A DNA stretch of 41,541 bases from BOG-908 sp964250925 (GCA_964250925.1 CAXUHU010000020.1:1-41541); one strand, 5' to 3'; shown: positions 8,526 through 17,671, counted from the stretch's first letter. The notes: generated by a model not told the origin, from the letters alone. Made by a program: numbers and translations.

Positions 8526-9314
8526 TCATCGTTTCCCCATCTGCTGGCTGATCGGCTGCTTCAGCGCCGCCGTAATACGGTCGGCCAAGGCCTGCGCCAG
8601 GCAGGCATAGCCTCGGTTGTTCATGTGAAAGCCGTCTACCGCAATGAAATCGTCGTAAGGCGCACCTTCTGCCGCCCAATGATCCATCAGCGTGCCGCGC
8701 GAGAACAGGTTCACGCCGGTCTCGCCGGCGATGTCGCGCATCGCCTGGTCCATTACGCCGTGCTCGGGCGAGGCTAGGATGCGGGGAGAGCGCTGGTTGT
8801 CCATCAGGATCACGTCGGCGCCGGCCGCCTTCAGCTTGCCGATGCCCTCCTCCACCAGGTGACGGAACACCTTGGGCGACTCGTCGCGGACGGCGCCGTT
8901 GGCGCCCACCTGCCAGATGACGAGCTGCGGCCGGACGGCCAGAACGTCTGCGTCGAGCCGGGCCAGCTCTTCGGGCGCATCCTGTCCGCCGATGCCGCGG
9001 TTGATGAAGGCGAAATCGGCCTTCGGCAGGCTCTCGTTCAGCGCGCGTTGCAGCAGCGCCGGGTAGGAATGCGCGATGTCGGTCGCCATCCACCCGCGCG
9101 TCGAGGAGGATCCGAGTGCGACGGCCAGCAGCGGCTGGTTGGTGGCCAGCGCCGCCCGGGTATGAGGCAGTTGCGGGATCGGCAGGTCGCCGCTCGGCGG
9201 ACAATCCTCCGCCCGCGCCGCGCTAAACCCTAGGCATAGAGCAACCGTCGCCCAACCGAGCGCCTGCCTTGCCTGTCTGACGACCGAAGACTGACGACTG
9301 ACCCCTGACCTCAG
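8526..9314 (-). CDS. secreted SGNH/GDSL-type hydrolase, start codon uncertain
   Basis: Serine esterase or lipase-like SGNH hydrolase. Block I is GSSST (Ser about 70) in place of the usual GDS. Block II is NRGIGGQ, block III VGANGA, and block V DGFHMNN supplies the catalytic Asp and His. The first ATG (9089) lies after block I and would remove the nucleophile, so translation must begin upstream. The frame is open to beyond 9314 but has no ATG, GTG or TTG there. I propose CTG 9314, which overlaps the tldD stop (CTGA) and has GGGGGA about 9 bases upstream. This gives 262 residues with a plausible signal peptide (hydrophobic core ALGWATVALCLGF, cut after SAARA). The 9089 start remains the formal alternative, giving a 187-residue product. 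Confidence 0.75.
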   Translation of the reverse strand: MRSGVSRQSSVVRQARQALGWATVALCLGFSAARAEDCPPSGDLPIPQLPHTRAALATNQPLLAVALGSSSTRGWMATDIAHSYPALLQRALNESLPKADFAFINRGIGGQDAPEELARLDADVLAVRPQLVIWQVGANGAVRDESPKVFRHLVEEGIGKLKAAGADVILMDNQRSPRILASPEHGVMDQAMRDIAGETGVNLFSRGTLMDHWAAEGAPYDDFIAVDGFHMNNRGYACLAQALADRITAALKQPISQQMGKR

Positions 9315-10750
9315 GTAGCGGTTCCCCCGACCGTCAGGCCCCGCAACTTGATCGTCGGCTGGCCCACGCCCACCGGCACGCCCTGGCCGTTCTTGCCGCA
9401 GGTGCCGATGCCGGCGTCGAGTTCCATGTCGCCGCCGATCATCTCCACCTTGGTCAGGCTGTCCGGCCCGTTGCCGATCAGCGTGGCGCCTTTGACCGGA
9501 GCCGTCACCCGGCCGTTCTCGATCAGGTAGGCTTCGCTGGCCGAAAACACGAACTTGCCCGAGGTGATGTCCACCTGGCCGCCGCCGAAATTGACGGCGT
9601 ACAGCCCGCGCTTGACCGAGGCGATCATCTCGTCGCGGTGATGCGTGCCGTTCAGCATGACGGTGTTCGTCATCCGCGGCATCGGCGTGTGGGCGTAGCT
9701 CTCGCGTCGGCCGTTGCCGGTGGAACGCACGCCCATCAGCCGCGCGTTCAGCCGGTCCTGCAGGAAGCCGGTCAGGATGCCGTCCTCGATCAGCACGGTG
9801 CGGTTGGTGGGCGTGCCCTCGTCGTCGATGGTCAGCGAGCCGCGCCGGTCCGGCAGGGTGCCGTCATCGACCACGGTGACGCCAGGCGAGGCCACGCGCT
9901 GGCCCATCAGCCCGGCGAACGCGCTGGTCTTCTTGCGGTTGAAATCGCCTTCCAGGCCGTGGCCGACCGCCTCATGCAGCAGGATGCCGGGCCAGCCGTT
10001 GCCCAGCACCACCTCCATCTCGCCGGCCGGGGCGGGCACGGAATCCAGTTTCAGCACGGCCTGGCGCAGCGCCTCGTCCACCGCGGCGCGCCAGGTCTCG
10101 GGCGCCAGCATGCGGTCGAAGCCCTCGCGGCCGCCCAGGCCGTGGGTGCCGGACTCCCGCTTGCCGTCGCGCTCCACGATGACGCTCACGTTCAGCCGCA
10201 CCAGCGGCCGGAGGTCGGCCGTACGGCTGCCGTCGGCGCGCACGATCTGCACCGCCTGCCACTCGCCGTGCAGCGAGGCCATCACCTGCGCCACGCGCGA
10301 GTCCTTTGCGCGCGCATAGGAGTCGATCTCGGACAGGGTGGCGGCGCGGCCGGCAAACCCGTCCTGGGTGATCGGGCTGGCGTCCGAGTAAAGCCGGGCA
10401 TTCGTGCTGCGCGGCCCGACGGAGGCGGTGCCATGCCGGCCGCCCCGCACGGCGCGGACCGTGCTCGCTGCACGTTTCAGGGCAGGCTCCGACAACTCGC
10501 CCGCATGGGCGTAGCCCGTCTCCTCGCCCAGCACGGCGCGCAGGCCGAAGCCCATCGCGGTATCGTAGTTGGCCGCCCGTATCCGGCCGTCCTCCAACGC
10601 GATGCTTTCAGATTCGCGGTATTCGAGGAACAACTCGCCGTCGTCGGCACCGGCAAGCGCGTCCGCGGTGATGCAATGCGCCGCAGCGCGGTCCAGCGTG
10701 GCATCGGCGCGGTTGAAGAAAAGGTCGTCGGTAGTGGCCAAGGCCGACAT
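9311..10750 (-). CDS. tldD: TldD metalloprotease subunit
   Basis: Zinc metalloprotease of the TldD/PmbA family. With TldE/PmbA it degrades or matures small peptides such as microcins and CcdA. From ATG 10750 it has 479 residues. The zinc motif HEAVGH is at 259-264, followed by GLEGDFNRKKTSAF. The conserved C-terminal GGDMELDAGIGTCGKNGQ and VGQPTIK are present. Two in-frame ATGs compete (10756 and 10750); AGGA sits 7 bases before the second, so that one is chosen. The start is 21 bp after the heme A synthase stop on the same strand, so the two may be co-transcribed. No tldE/pmbA gene is in the window. Confidence 0.95.
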   Translation of the reverse strand: MSALATTDDLFFNRADATLDRAAAHCITADALAGADDGELFLEYRESESIALEDGRIRAANYDTAMGFGLRAVLGEETGYAHAGELSEPALKRAASTVRAVRGGRHGTASVGPRSTNARLYSDASPITQDGFAGRAATLSEIDSYARAKDSRVAQVMASLHGEWQAVQIVRADGSRTADLRPLVRLNVSVIVERDGKRESGTHGLGGREGFDRMLAPETWRAAVDEALRQAVLKLDSVPAPAGEMEVVLGNGWPGILLHEAVGHGLEGDFNRKKTSAFAGLMGQRVASPGVTVVDDGTLPDRRGSLTIDDEGTPTNRTVLIEDGILTGFLQDRLNARLMGVRSTGNGRRESYAHTPMPRMTNTVMLNGTHHRDEMIASVKRGLYAVNFGGGQVDITSGKFVFSASEAYLIENGRVTAPVKGATLIGNGPDSLTKVEMIGGDMELDAGIGTCGKNGQGVPVGVGQPTIKLRGLTVGGTAT

Positions 10751-10771
10751 GCACATGTCCTGAGGTAAGGG

Positions 10772-11848
10772 TTAGCGGGCGCCGCGCAGCGTATGGGCGA
10801 GCGTCAGTGCGGCTGCCAGCAGGGCTACCGCCGTCGCCTGGTGGGCGATGGCCAGCGGCACGGCGGCGCCGGTGATCAGCGTTGTCACGCCGAGCGCGTA
10901 CTGGGTGACGACCGCGCATCCCAGGCAGGCGAGCGCCAAGCCCGCGGGCACCGGCAGCACCGCCTGCGCCAGCACGCCGGCGACGATGGTGGCCAGGGCG
11001 GTCAACGCGGTCAGCGTGGCAAGCAGCCGGTGGTCGAACTGCACAGCGATGACGTTCTCGGTCAAATTGCGCAACAGCGGGTGCAGATCGGCGTACCCGG
11101 CGGGAAACAGCCGGCCATCCATCAGCGGAAAGGTGTTGTAGACCAGCCCGGCATGCAGCCCCGCGGTAAAGCCGCCGGCCACGATCGTCAGCCCCACCAG
11201 CACGGCCGTGCCCCGCGCCAGGCGGCGCAAACCGGCCGCACCGCGGATGGACGTGGCAACCGGGTTGCGGGTGGACAGCGCCGTCCACAGCACCGCCCCG
11301 AACAGCGCCAGGGCGAGCGTCAGGTGGACCACCAGGCGGTAGGGCGAGACGGAAGTAGCGTCTGGTAGCCAACCGGAGGCCACCATGAACCATCCGACAG
11401 CCCCTTGCAGGCCGCCCAGCACGAACAGCAGCGCCAGGCGGGGCACCATGCGGCGCGGGATGGCGCCGGTGACGGTAAACCAGACCAGCGGCACCAGGAA
11501 CACCACGCCGATCAGCCGGCCCCAGGCGCGGTGCGCCCATTCCAGCCAGAAGATCGACTTGAAGCCCGCCAGCTCCATGCCCGGATGCAGCAGGGTATAT
11601 TGCGGGATCGTCTTGTAGAGTGCGAACAGGCGATGCCACTCGGCGTCCGAGACCGGCGGCAGCGCCCCGGAGAGCGGCGCCCACTCCATAATCGACAGGC
11701 CCGACCCGGTCAGCCGCGTAGCGCCGCCCAGCACCACCATGCCCCAGATCATGAAGGCGACCGCAAACAGCCAGGCGGCCACGCGGTGGCGCCGCCGACG
11801 CTGGGCAGCAGCCTCGATGCTGGGAAAGGAACGGTCGTCGAAGGGCAT
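10772..11848 (-). CDS. ctaA: heme A synthase, COX15/CtaA type 2
   Basis: Membrane enzyme that oxidises the C8 methyl of heme O to give heme A for cytochrome aa3 oxidase. The 358-residue length and eight predicted helices match type 2 (alphaproteobacterial/mitochondrial) COX15. Heme-ligand histidines are visible in WLEWAHRAWGR, LVVHLTLAL, QFDHRLLA and AIAHQATA. The diagnostic GGATRLTGSGLSIMEWAP opens the mature domain, and the substrate loop ends HAGLVYNTFPLMDG. Start ATG 11848 precedes a basic N-terminus. It is divergent from the glycosyltransferase gene across about 90 bp. Its presence implies an aa3-type terminal oxidase. Confidence 0.95.
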   Translation of the reverse strand: MPFDDRSFPSIEAAAQRRRRHRVAAWLFAVAFMIWGMVVLGGATRLTGSGLSIMEWAPLSGALPPVSDAEWHRLFALYKTIPQYTLLHPGMELAGFKSIFWLEWAHRAWGRLIGVVFLVPLVWFTVTGAIPRRMVPRLALLFVLGGLQGAVGWFMVASGWLPDATSVSPYRLVVHLTLALALFGAVLWTALSTRNPVATSIRGAAGLRRLARGTAVLVGLTIVAGGFTAGLHAGLVYNTFPLMDGRLFPAGYADLHPLLRNLTENVIAVQFDHRLLATLTALTALATIVAGVLAQAVLPVPAGLALACLGCAVVTQYALGVTTLITGAAVPLAIAHQATAVALLAAALTLAHTLRGAR

Positions 11849-11937
11849 TGCGGCACGCTACCGGCTGGGGGACGGGCTGGAAAGGCAAAAGCGGGCCGCT
11901 TTCGCCTACGGTCTTCAGGTGCTACCGCCGCACCCCC

Positions 11938-12681
11938 ATGCAAGCCCCGCCATCCCCCATCGTCTCGGTCGTGGTGCCGGTGCGCAACGAGGCGCCGAAC
12001 CTGGCGCCGTTGATCGCCGAGATACGCGCGGCGCTGACCGGCGTTGCCCATGAGATCGTGTACGTCGACGACGGCAGCACCGACGATACGCCGGCCGTGC
12101 TGCGCGCCGAGGCGCAGGCGCGCCCGCTACGCGTGCTGCGCCACCGGACCGGATGCGGGCAGAGTGCTGCCATCGTCACCGGCGTGCGGGCCGCGCGCGG
12201 CACCTGGATCGCGACACTCGACGGCGACGGGCAGAACGACCCGGCCGATATTCCCGCCCTGTTGGCGCGCGCGCAGGCGGAGGCCGGATTTACGCCGGCC
12301 CTGGTTGCCGGCCACCGCACCCGGCGGCAGGACAGCCGGTTGAAGAAATCCGCCTCCAGGGTCGCCAACGCCGTGCGGGCGCGGCTGCTGGGGGATGCCA
12401 CGCCGGACACCGGGTGCGGGCTGAAGGTGTTCGGGCGCGCCGCGTTCCTGGAACTGCCGGCGTTCGACCACATGCACCGCTACCTGCCGGCGCTGTTCAT
12501 CCGCGCCGGCGGACGGGTGGTGTCCGTGCCCGTGGGTCACCGCCCGCGGACCCGCGGCGCCTCCAAATACGGCACGCTGGACCGGCTATGGGTCGGCATC
12601 TTCGACATGATGGGGGTGGCCTGGCTGCAGCGCCGCTGGACACGTCCGATCATCGAGGCCGACGGAAAGGTTATCGAGTGA
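11938..12681 (+). CDS. family 2 glycosyltransferase, DPM1/ArnC-like
   Basis: GT-A fold glycosyltransferase of 247 residues, resembling polyprenyl-phosphate mannosyl- or glycosyltransferases. The nucleotide-binding start is VSVVVPVRNEAPNL, followed by VYVDDGSTDDT and the metal-binding TLDGDGQNDP. The acceptor region TPDTGCGLKVFGR and the basic RGASKYG motif fit the DPM1 branch. No C-terminal membrane helices are present, unlike ArnC, so it is probably peripheral. ATG 11938 is used because the N-terminal strand starts eight residues later; the upstream open frame has unlike composition. The 3' end converges on the M20 gene, 61 bp away, without a clear terminator. Confidence 0.9.
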   Translation: MQAPPSPIVSVVVPVRNEAPNLAPLIAEIRAALTGVAHEIVYVDDGSTDDTPAVLRAEAQARPLRVLRHRTGCGQSAAIVTGVRAARGTWIATLDGDGQNDPADIPALLARAQAEAGFTPALVAGHRTRRQDSRLKKSASRVANAVRARLLGDATPDTGCGLKVFGRAAFLELPAFDHMHRYLPALFIRAGGRVVSVPVGHRPRTRGASKYGTLDRLWVGIFDMMGVAWLQRRWTRPIIEADGKVIE

Positions 12682-12742
12682 TCTCGAAGCGCCAAGACCA
12701 ATGCGCGCCGGCTGATGAACCCGCTCACGCTACGGCGCTGCG

Positions 12743-13924
12743 TCAGCTTTCCAGCAACGCCAGCGCCGCGCCGGCCAGCGCCTGTGCACCCAGCGCGATG
12801 CAGGCCTCGTCCGGCTGGTAGCCGGAATTGTGCAAATGGTCGGACCGGCCGGGCGCGCCCGAGCCCACGCGCAGTACGAAGCTGGGCACGCGGTCGGCGA
12901 TCATCGCGAAATCCTCGGCCCCCATGCTCGGCTCGCAGGCTACGAACACGTCGCCCAACTGGCGCACCACGCCGGCCACGCTGGCGTCCAGCACGGCGTC
13001 GGCGTTCACTGTGGGCGGCACGCCCGGCACCCACTCCAGCGTTGAGGTGGTGCGGAAGGCAGCGTCGTTGCCCGCACAGATGCGGCGTATGGCGGCCTCG
13101 GCCTGGGCGCGCACCGGCGCGGACAGCGTGCGAACGGTGCCCAGCAGCGTACAGGAATCGGGGATGATGTTGTGCACCGTTCCGGCATGGATGGCGCCGA
13201 CCGTTACCACGCACGGATCGAGCGGCCCGACCTCGCGTGAGACCACCGACTGCAGCGACGTCAGCAGGTGGGCGGCCGCCACGATCGGATCGACGGTGGT
13301 GTGCGGATAGGCCGCGTGGCCGGATACGCCGCGCACCGTCAGCTTGAAGCGGTCGCAGGCGGCGTAGGTGGCGCCGCGCACCGCGCCGAAGCGCCCGACC
13401 GGGATTTCCGGATGGTTGTGGAACCCCAGCGCCATGTCGACACCGTCCAGCGCCCCGTCGGCGATCATCGCAGCCGCGCCGCCCAGCACCTCCTCGGCCG
13501 GCTGGAACAGCAGGCGCACGCTGCCCGCCATCTGCGGCGCCAGGTGGGCCAGGATGCTGGCCACGCCGAGCAGGGTGGAGCTGTGCACGTCGTGCCCGCA
13601 GGCGTGCATCTTGCCCGGCGTCTCGCTGGCGAAGGCGAGGCCGGTGCGCTCCTCGATCGGCAACGCGTCCATGTCGCCGCGTATCACCAGCAAGGGGCCT
13701 TGCCGCCCACCCTCGATGGTTCCCACGATGCCGGTACGCCCCACACCGGTGCGGTGGGCCACCCCCAGACGCTGCAGCTCGCCGGCCACCACGCCAGCGG
13801 TGCGGTGCTCCTCGAAGGCCAACTCGGGGTGAGCGTGCAGATCGCGCCGTATTGCGATCAGCGCCGGCTCATGGCCCCGCGCCAGACCCAGGATGGCAGC
13901 CTGGACGTCGTTGATGTGTCCCAA
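12743..13924 (-). CDS. M20-family amidohydrolase (hippurate hydrolase-like)
   Basis: Metal-dependent carboxypeptidase/amidohydrolase of the M20D branch, which hydrolyses N-acyl amino acids or small amides. Metal ligands lie in MHACGHDVHSS (Cys/His), FQPAEE (Glu), LGFHNHPE (His) and near the C-terminus SDHLHNSGY. The dimerisation domain contains GVSGHAAYPHTTVDPI. Length is 393 residues. The start is TTG 13924 with only a weak AGG upstream; no ATG or GTG lies early enough to keep the conserved RRDLHAHPELAFEEHRT opening. It is divergent from the mannose pathway gene over 83 bp. The substrate is not deducible. Confidence 0.92.
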   Translation of the reverse strand: MGHINDVQAAILGLARGHEPALIAIRRDLHAHPELAFEEHRTAGVVAGELQRLGVAHRTGVGRTGIVGTIEGGRQGPLLVIRGDMDALPIEERTGLAFASETPGKMHACGHDVHSSTLLGVASILAHLAPQMAGSVRLLFQPAEEVLGGAAAMIADGALDGVDMALGFHNHPEIPVGRFGAVRGATYAACDRFKLTVRGVSGHAAYPHTTVDPIVAAAHLLTSLQSVVSREVGPLDPCVVTVGAIHAGTVHNIIPDSCTLLGTVRTLSAPVRAQAEAAIRRICAGNDAAFRTTSTLEWVPGVPPTVNADAVLDASVAGVVRQLGDVFVACEPSMGAEDFAMIADRVPSFVLRVGSGAPGRSDHLHNSGYQPDEACIALGAQALAGAALALLES

Positions 13925-14007
13925 GACCTGACTTTCGGGTTGCCGATAGGCTAGCTTGCCGTGAGCGGCGCCGCACTGGCAAGCAGATAGAGAGGCGGAG
14001 AGCGACC

Positions 14008-15486
14008 TTGGACGACCAGCACAGCCACGAATTGTCGCCCGCGCCGGCGCGGTCCGGCCAGACAGGCGCCGGCCTGATCGTCCCCGTCATCCTGTCGGGA
14101 GGATCGGGCACCAGGCTGTGGCCGGTCTCTCGCGAGAGCTTTCCCAAGCAGCTCTGGCCGCTGATCTCCGAACGCTCGATGCTGCAGGAAACGGCGCTGC
14201 GGGCCACCGGCGCAGGCTTCGCGCCCCCGGTGGTGGTGTGCAACGAGGAGCACCGGTTTCTCATTGCCGAGCAACTGCGCGAAGCCGGCATCGAGGGCGC
14301 CCGCATCCTGCTGGAACCGGTGGGCCGCAATTCCGCCCCGGCCATCGCCGCCGCCGCCCTGCTGGTGGCCGAAGCGGCACCCGACGCGGTGCTGTGGATG
14401 ATGGCGGCCGACTCTGCGATCACCCGGCCCGACGCGCTGGCCACCGCACTGGCCGATGCCGTCGCCGCCGCGCGCAGCGGCCGGATCGTGACGTTCGGCA
14501 TGAAGCCGCATTCGGCCGAGACCGGGTACGGCTACATCGAGGTGGGCGCCGTGCTGCCCGACAGCCCCGGCGTGCACGAGGTGGCCAGCTTCGTCGAAAA
14601 ACCCGACGCGGCTGGTGCCGCCTCGCTGGCCGCCGATGGCCGGCATCTGTGGAACAGCGGCATGTTCGTGTTCACCGCCGCCACCCTGCTGGGCGAGATG
14701 GAGGCGCTGGCGCCGCAGGTGATGACGGCGGTGCGCCACGCCATGCTGGCCCGCAGCACCGACCTCGATTTCTGCCGCCTGGACCGCGCCGCCTTCGCCG
14801 CCTGCCCCAACATCAGCCTGGACTATGCAGTGGCCGAGCGCACGCACCGCGCCGCCGTGGTGCCGGCCGACCTCGGCTGGTGCGACGTGGGCAGCTGGAA
14901 CGCGCTGTGGGAACTGGGTGCCAAGGACGCGTCCGGCAACGTCAGCCTGGGCGACGTGCTGCTGGAGGGCTCGACCGACTGCTACGCCCGCAGCGACGGC
15001 ATGCTGACCGCCGTGGTCGGCCTGCGCGACACCATAGTGGTCACCACCGAAGACGCCGTCTTGGTGATGCACCGCGACCGCGCGCAGGACGTCAAGCGCG
15101 TCGTCGCCCGCCTGCACGCCGCCGGCCGGCACGAGGCGGCCGCCCACAACCGCGCCTACCGCCCCTGGGGGTTCTACGAGAGCCTGATCAACGGCGAGCG
15201 GTTCCAGGTCAAGCGCATCGTGGTCAAGCCCGGCGAGAAGCTGTCGTTGCAAAAGCATTTTCACCGTGCCGAGCATTGGGTGGTGGTGGCGGGAACCGCG
15301 ATGGTGGTGCGCGATGCGGACCGCGTGATGGTGCGCGAAAACGAAAGCATCTATTTGCCCCTGGGATGCGTGCACCGGTTGGAGAACCCCGGGCGCATCC
15401 CGCTGGAGCTGATCGAGGTGCAGTCGGGCGCCTATCTGGGCGAGGACGACATCGTTCGCATCGAGGATACGTATGGGCGAAGCTGA
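14008..15486 (+). CDS. manC: mannose-1-phosphate guanylyltransferase / mannose-6-phosphate isomerase
   Basis: Bifunctional type II PMI-GMP (AlgA/XanB/CpsB family). It makes GDP-mannose from mannose-6-phosphate for exopolysaccharide or LPS. The 492-residue length is normal. The N-terminal pyrophosphorylase has GGSGTRLWPVSRESFPKQ (31-48), FVEKP, WNSGMFVF and GWCDVGSW. The C-terminal cupin isomerase has LQKHFHRAEHWVVVAGTA, with the zinc histidines. The start is TTG 14008 with GGAG about 9 bases upstream; the first 22 residues are a variable extension. No other sugar-nucleotide genes are adjacent apart from the glycosyltransferase 1.3 kb away. Confidence 0.95.
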   Translation: MDDQHSHELSPAPARSGQTGAGLIVPVILSGGSGTRLWPVSRESFPKQLWPLISERSMLQETALRATGAGFAPPVVVCNEEHRFLIAEQLREAGIEGARILLEPVGRNSAPAIAAAALLVAEAAPDAVLWMMAADSAITRPDALATALADAVAAARSGRIVTFGMKPHSAETGYGYIEVGAVLPDSPGVHEVASFVEKPDAAGAASLAADGRHLWNSGMFVFTAATLLGEMEALAPQVMTAVRHAMLARSTDLDFCRLDRAAFAACPNISLDYAVAERTHRAAVVPADLGWCDVGSWNALWELGAKDASGNVSLGDVLLEGSTDCYARSDGMLTAVVGLRDTIVVTTEDAVLVMHRDRAQDVKRVVARLHAAGRHEAAAHNRAYRPWGFYESLINGERFQVKRIVVKPGEKLSLQKHFHRAEHWVVVAGTAMVVRDADRVMVRENESIYLPLGCVHRLENPGRIPLELIEVQSGAYLGEDDIVRIEDTYGRS

Positions 15487-15521
15487 ATTGGGCTATCGCT
15501 TACGATCGGCCTGATGGCGCG

Positions 15522-17378
15522 TTACGGCGTGAAATCGCGTACGAGTTCATGGATGCGCTCCGCGTCGGACTGGCGCATCACGCGGCCGGCAAAGCGGGCG
15601 CAGGCGTCGATCGACACCGCGCGCACAGCCTGTTTCACCCGCGGCACGGAGGTGGCGTTCATGCTGAACGAGCGTATGCCCAGGCCAAGCAGAAGCGGGG
15701 TCCAGGCCGGGTTGGCGGCCATCTCGCCGCACACGCTGACCGGCATGCGGCGGCGCAGGGCGGCTTCGGTGGCGAATTGAATCAGCCGCAGCACGGCGGG
15801 GTGCAGCGGGTCGTAGAGGCTGGCCACCTCGGTCGCAGCCCTGTCCACAGCGAGCGCGTACATCGCGAGGTCATTGGTGCCGATCGCGAAGAAATCCGCT
15901 TCAAGTGCCAGGGCGTCGGCGGCCAGGGCTGCGCCTGGCGTCTCGATCATGATGCCCAGCGGCGGCAGTTTATCGGGCAGCTTGTCGCCGCGCCGGCGCA
16001 GGCGGCGGGCCACGCGCTCGTACACCTCGCGCGCGGCGCGCACCTCGGCCGCGTTGGTCACCATCGGCAGCAGCACCCGCACCGGACCTGCGCGCGCGGC
16101 GCGCAGGATGGCGGCGAGCTGGGTCTCGAACAACTCGGGCTGCCGCAGCAGCAGACGCAGCCCGCGCACGCCCAGCGCCGGGTTGTGGTCCAGCGTATCG
16201 GGCACCAGGCCGCGGGCGACCAGCGCGTCGATGTCCTTCTCCCCGCCCCAGTCCAGAACGCGGATCGTGACGGCGTCGCCGTCCATCGCCTCGATCACGG
16301 TCCGGTAGGTCTCCGCCTGCGCCGCCTCGTCGGGCAGGGTTTCGCGGTTCATGAACAGAAATTCGGTGCGGAACAGGCCGATGCCGCTGGATCCCGACTG
16401 GGCGATCAGCGGCAGTTCGGCCAGCAGCTCGAGATTGCCCTGCAGTTCCACCAGTTCGTGGTCGGTCGTCTCCGGGCGCAGGCGGCGGAAGCGGGCCAGG
16501 CGCTGGCGTTCGCGTGCGAAATCGGCCACCCCGCGTTTGGCTTGCGCCAGCGTGGCGGCTGCCGGATTGAGAACGATGCGGCCGGCCGCGCCGTCGAGCA
16601 CGGCCTCCAAGCCGGTTCGCGCCGCCTCCAGCACCCCATGCACGCCCAGCACAGCCGGCACGCCCAATGCGCGCAGCATGATGGCGGTGTGGCCGTCCGT
16701 CCCGCCCTCCTCGGTGGCGAGCCCGGCGATGCGGGCGGGATCGATCAGCGCCGCGTCGGCCGGGCGCAGCGTCTCGGCGACCAGGATAGCGCCCTGCGGG
16801 ACCGCACTGAAGCTGCGGAAGCCCGACTCGGTCAGGTTGCGTAGAAGCCTGCGGCCAGTCTCGCGTATTTCGTCGGCCCGGCGCTGACGGCCATCCGCGT
16901 CGTCGTCGCCGGGTTTCGGGCGGGCGCGGGCGGCCTCCCCAGGGCCGGTCAGCATGGCCGCCGCCAACGCCTCGATCTCGTCGGCCACGGCCGTCTCTGC
17001 GGTGACCAGGCCGTCGACGATGCGGCGGCGCGCCTGGCGCAGCAGGCGGGACGGGCCCAGCATCTGCAGATAGGCGTCGATCAGCGGTGCGATCTCGTGC
17101 TGGCTGTCTTCCGGCAGTACGGTCAGCCTGGCGCGCAACTTGCCCAGTTGTCGGCGCGACTTCTGCACCGCCGCTTCCAACCGATTCAGTTCCGGCTCGG
17201 CCGCCTCGGTCCGTATCTTCGCGCGCTTGACCTCCACCTTGGGCTCGCTGGCGGCATAGACGGCGCCGATGGCAATGCCAGCGCTGACCGGGATGCCGGT
17301 CAGCGCGGTTTCGGCGTCGTCCGGGGGGCCGCGCTTGCGGCTTGGCGGCTTTTGCGGCTTTTCGTCAGTCCTGCTCAT
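15522..17378 (-). CDS. ptsI: phosphoenolpyruvate-protein phosphotransferase (PTS enzyme I)
   Basis: EI transfers phosphate from PEP to His23 of HPr. The 618-residue protein has the usual start LTGIPVSAGIAIG only at residue 26, after a Pro/Lys/Arg-rich tail that overlaps the HPr gene by 14 nt. The phosphorylated His is about 230 in EEGGTDGHTAIMLRALG. The PEP domain has GLFRTEFLFMNR, RVLDWGGEKD, GIMIETPGA and the catalytic PVSVCGEMA. It lacks a GAF domain, so it is not the PtsP/EI-Ntr form. A charged low-complexity insert at about 144-170 interrupts the HPr-binding region. It is the last gene of the chvG-perM-hprK-rapZ-EIIA-HPr-ptsI run and converges on manC. Confidence 0.95.
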   Translation of the reverse strand: MSRTDEKPQKPPSRKRGPPDDAETALTGIPVSAGIAIGAVYAASEPKVEVKRAKIRTEAAEPELNRLEAAVQKSRRQLGKLRARLTVLPEDSQHEIAPLIDAYLQMLGPSRLLRQARRRIVDGLVTAETAVADEIEALAAAMLTGPGEAARARPKPGDDDADGRQRRADEIRETGRRLLRNLTESGFRSFSAVPQGAILVAETLRPADAALIDPARIAGLATEEGGTDGHTAIMLRALGVPAVLGVHGVLEAARTGLEAVLDGAAGRIVLNPAAATLAQAKRGVADFARERQRLARFRRLRPETTDHELVELQGNLELLAELPLIAQSGSSGIGLFRTEFLFMNRETLPDEAAQAETYRTVIEAMDGDAVTIRVLDWGGEKDIDALVARGLVPDTLDHNPALGVRGLRLLLRQPELFETQLAAILRAARAGPVRVLLPMVTNAAEVRAAREVYERVARRLRRRGDKLPDKLPPLGIMIETPGAALAADALALEADFFAIGTNDLAMYALAVDRAATEVASLYDPLHPAVLRLIQFATEAALRRRMPVSVCGEMAANPAWTPLLLGLGIRSFSMNATSVPRVKQAVRAVSIDACARFAGRVMRQSDAERIHELVRDFTP

Positions 17379-17658
17379 GGAAGCCGGCCTCGATCAGCCC
17401 TGCAATCGCCTCCATCGCCTCGTGAGCGTCGAACCCCTCCGCCCGCAGCTCCACCGTGCTGCCCATGCCGGCCCCCAACATCATCAGGCCCATTATGGAG
17501 CGGGCGGAGACGACCTGGCCATCGCGCAACACGTCCACGTTGGCGGTGAATTGCTCGGCAGTGTTCACCAGCTTGGCAGCAGCCCGGGCGTGCAGGCCGC
17601 GCCGGTTGACGATTGCGACCGTCCTCGAGACGACCGCCTCGCCGCCTGCCTCACTCAC
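17365..17658 (-). CDS. HPr phosphocarrier protein
   Basis: Small PTS phosphocarrier of 97 residues. The EI-phosphorylated histidine is His23 in NRRGLHARAAAKLV. The regulatory serine for HprK is Ser54 in SARSIMGLMMLGAGMG, so dual control is expected. The start is GTG 17658. An ATG is absent in the first part of the frame, and the eight residues before the first beta strand are variable. It lies 33 bp after EIIA with an 8-bp GC hairpin in the gap, and its stop overlaps ptsI. No PTS sugar permease is present, so its role should be regulatory rather than transport. Confidence 0.95.
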   Translation of the reverse strand: MSEAGGEAVVSRTVAIVNRRGLHARAAAKLVNTAEQFTANVDVLRDGQVVSARSIMGLMMLGAGMGSTVELRAEGFDAHEAMEAIAGLIEAGFHEQD

Positions 17659-17671
17659 GCGTGGGTCTCAC

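Noticed and set aside
8518..9204. Alternative minus-strand frame overlapping the SGNH hydrolase
   Set aside because: Arg-rich with none of the SGNH blocks; the adjacent frame carries all of them.
14118..16844. 908-codon plus-strand open frame over manC and ptsI
   Set aside because: It runs out of frame through manC and antisense through ptsI; Arg/Gly/Ala-rich nonsense composition.
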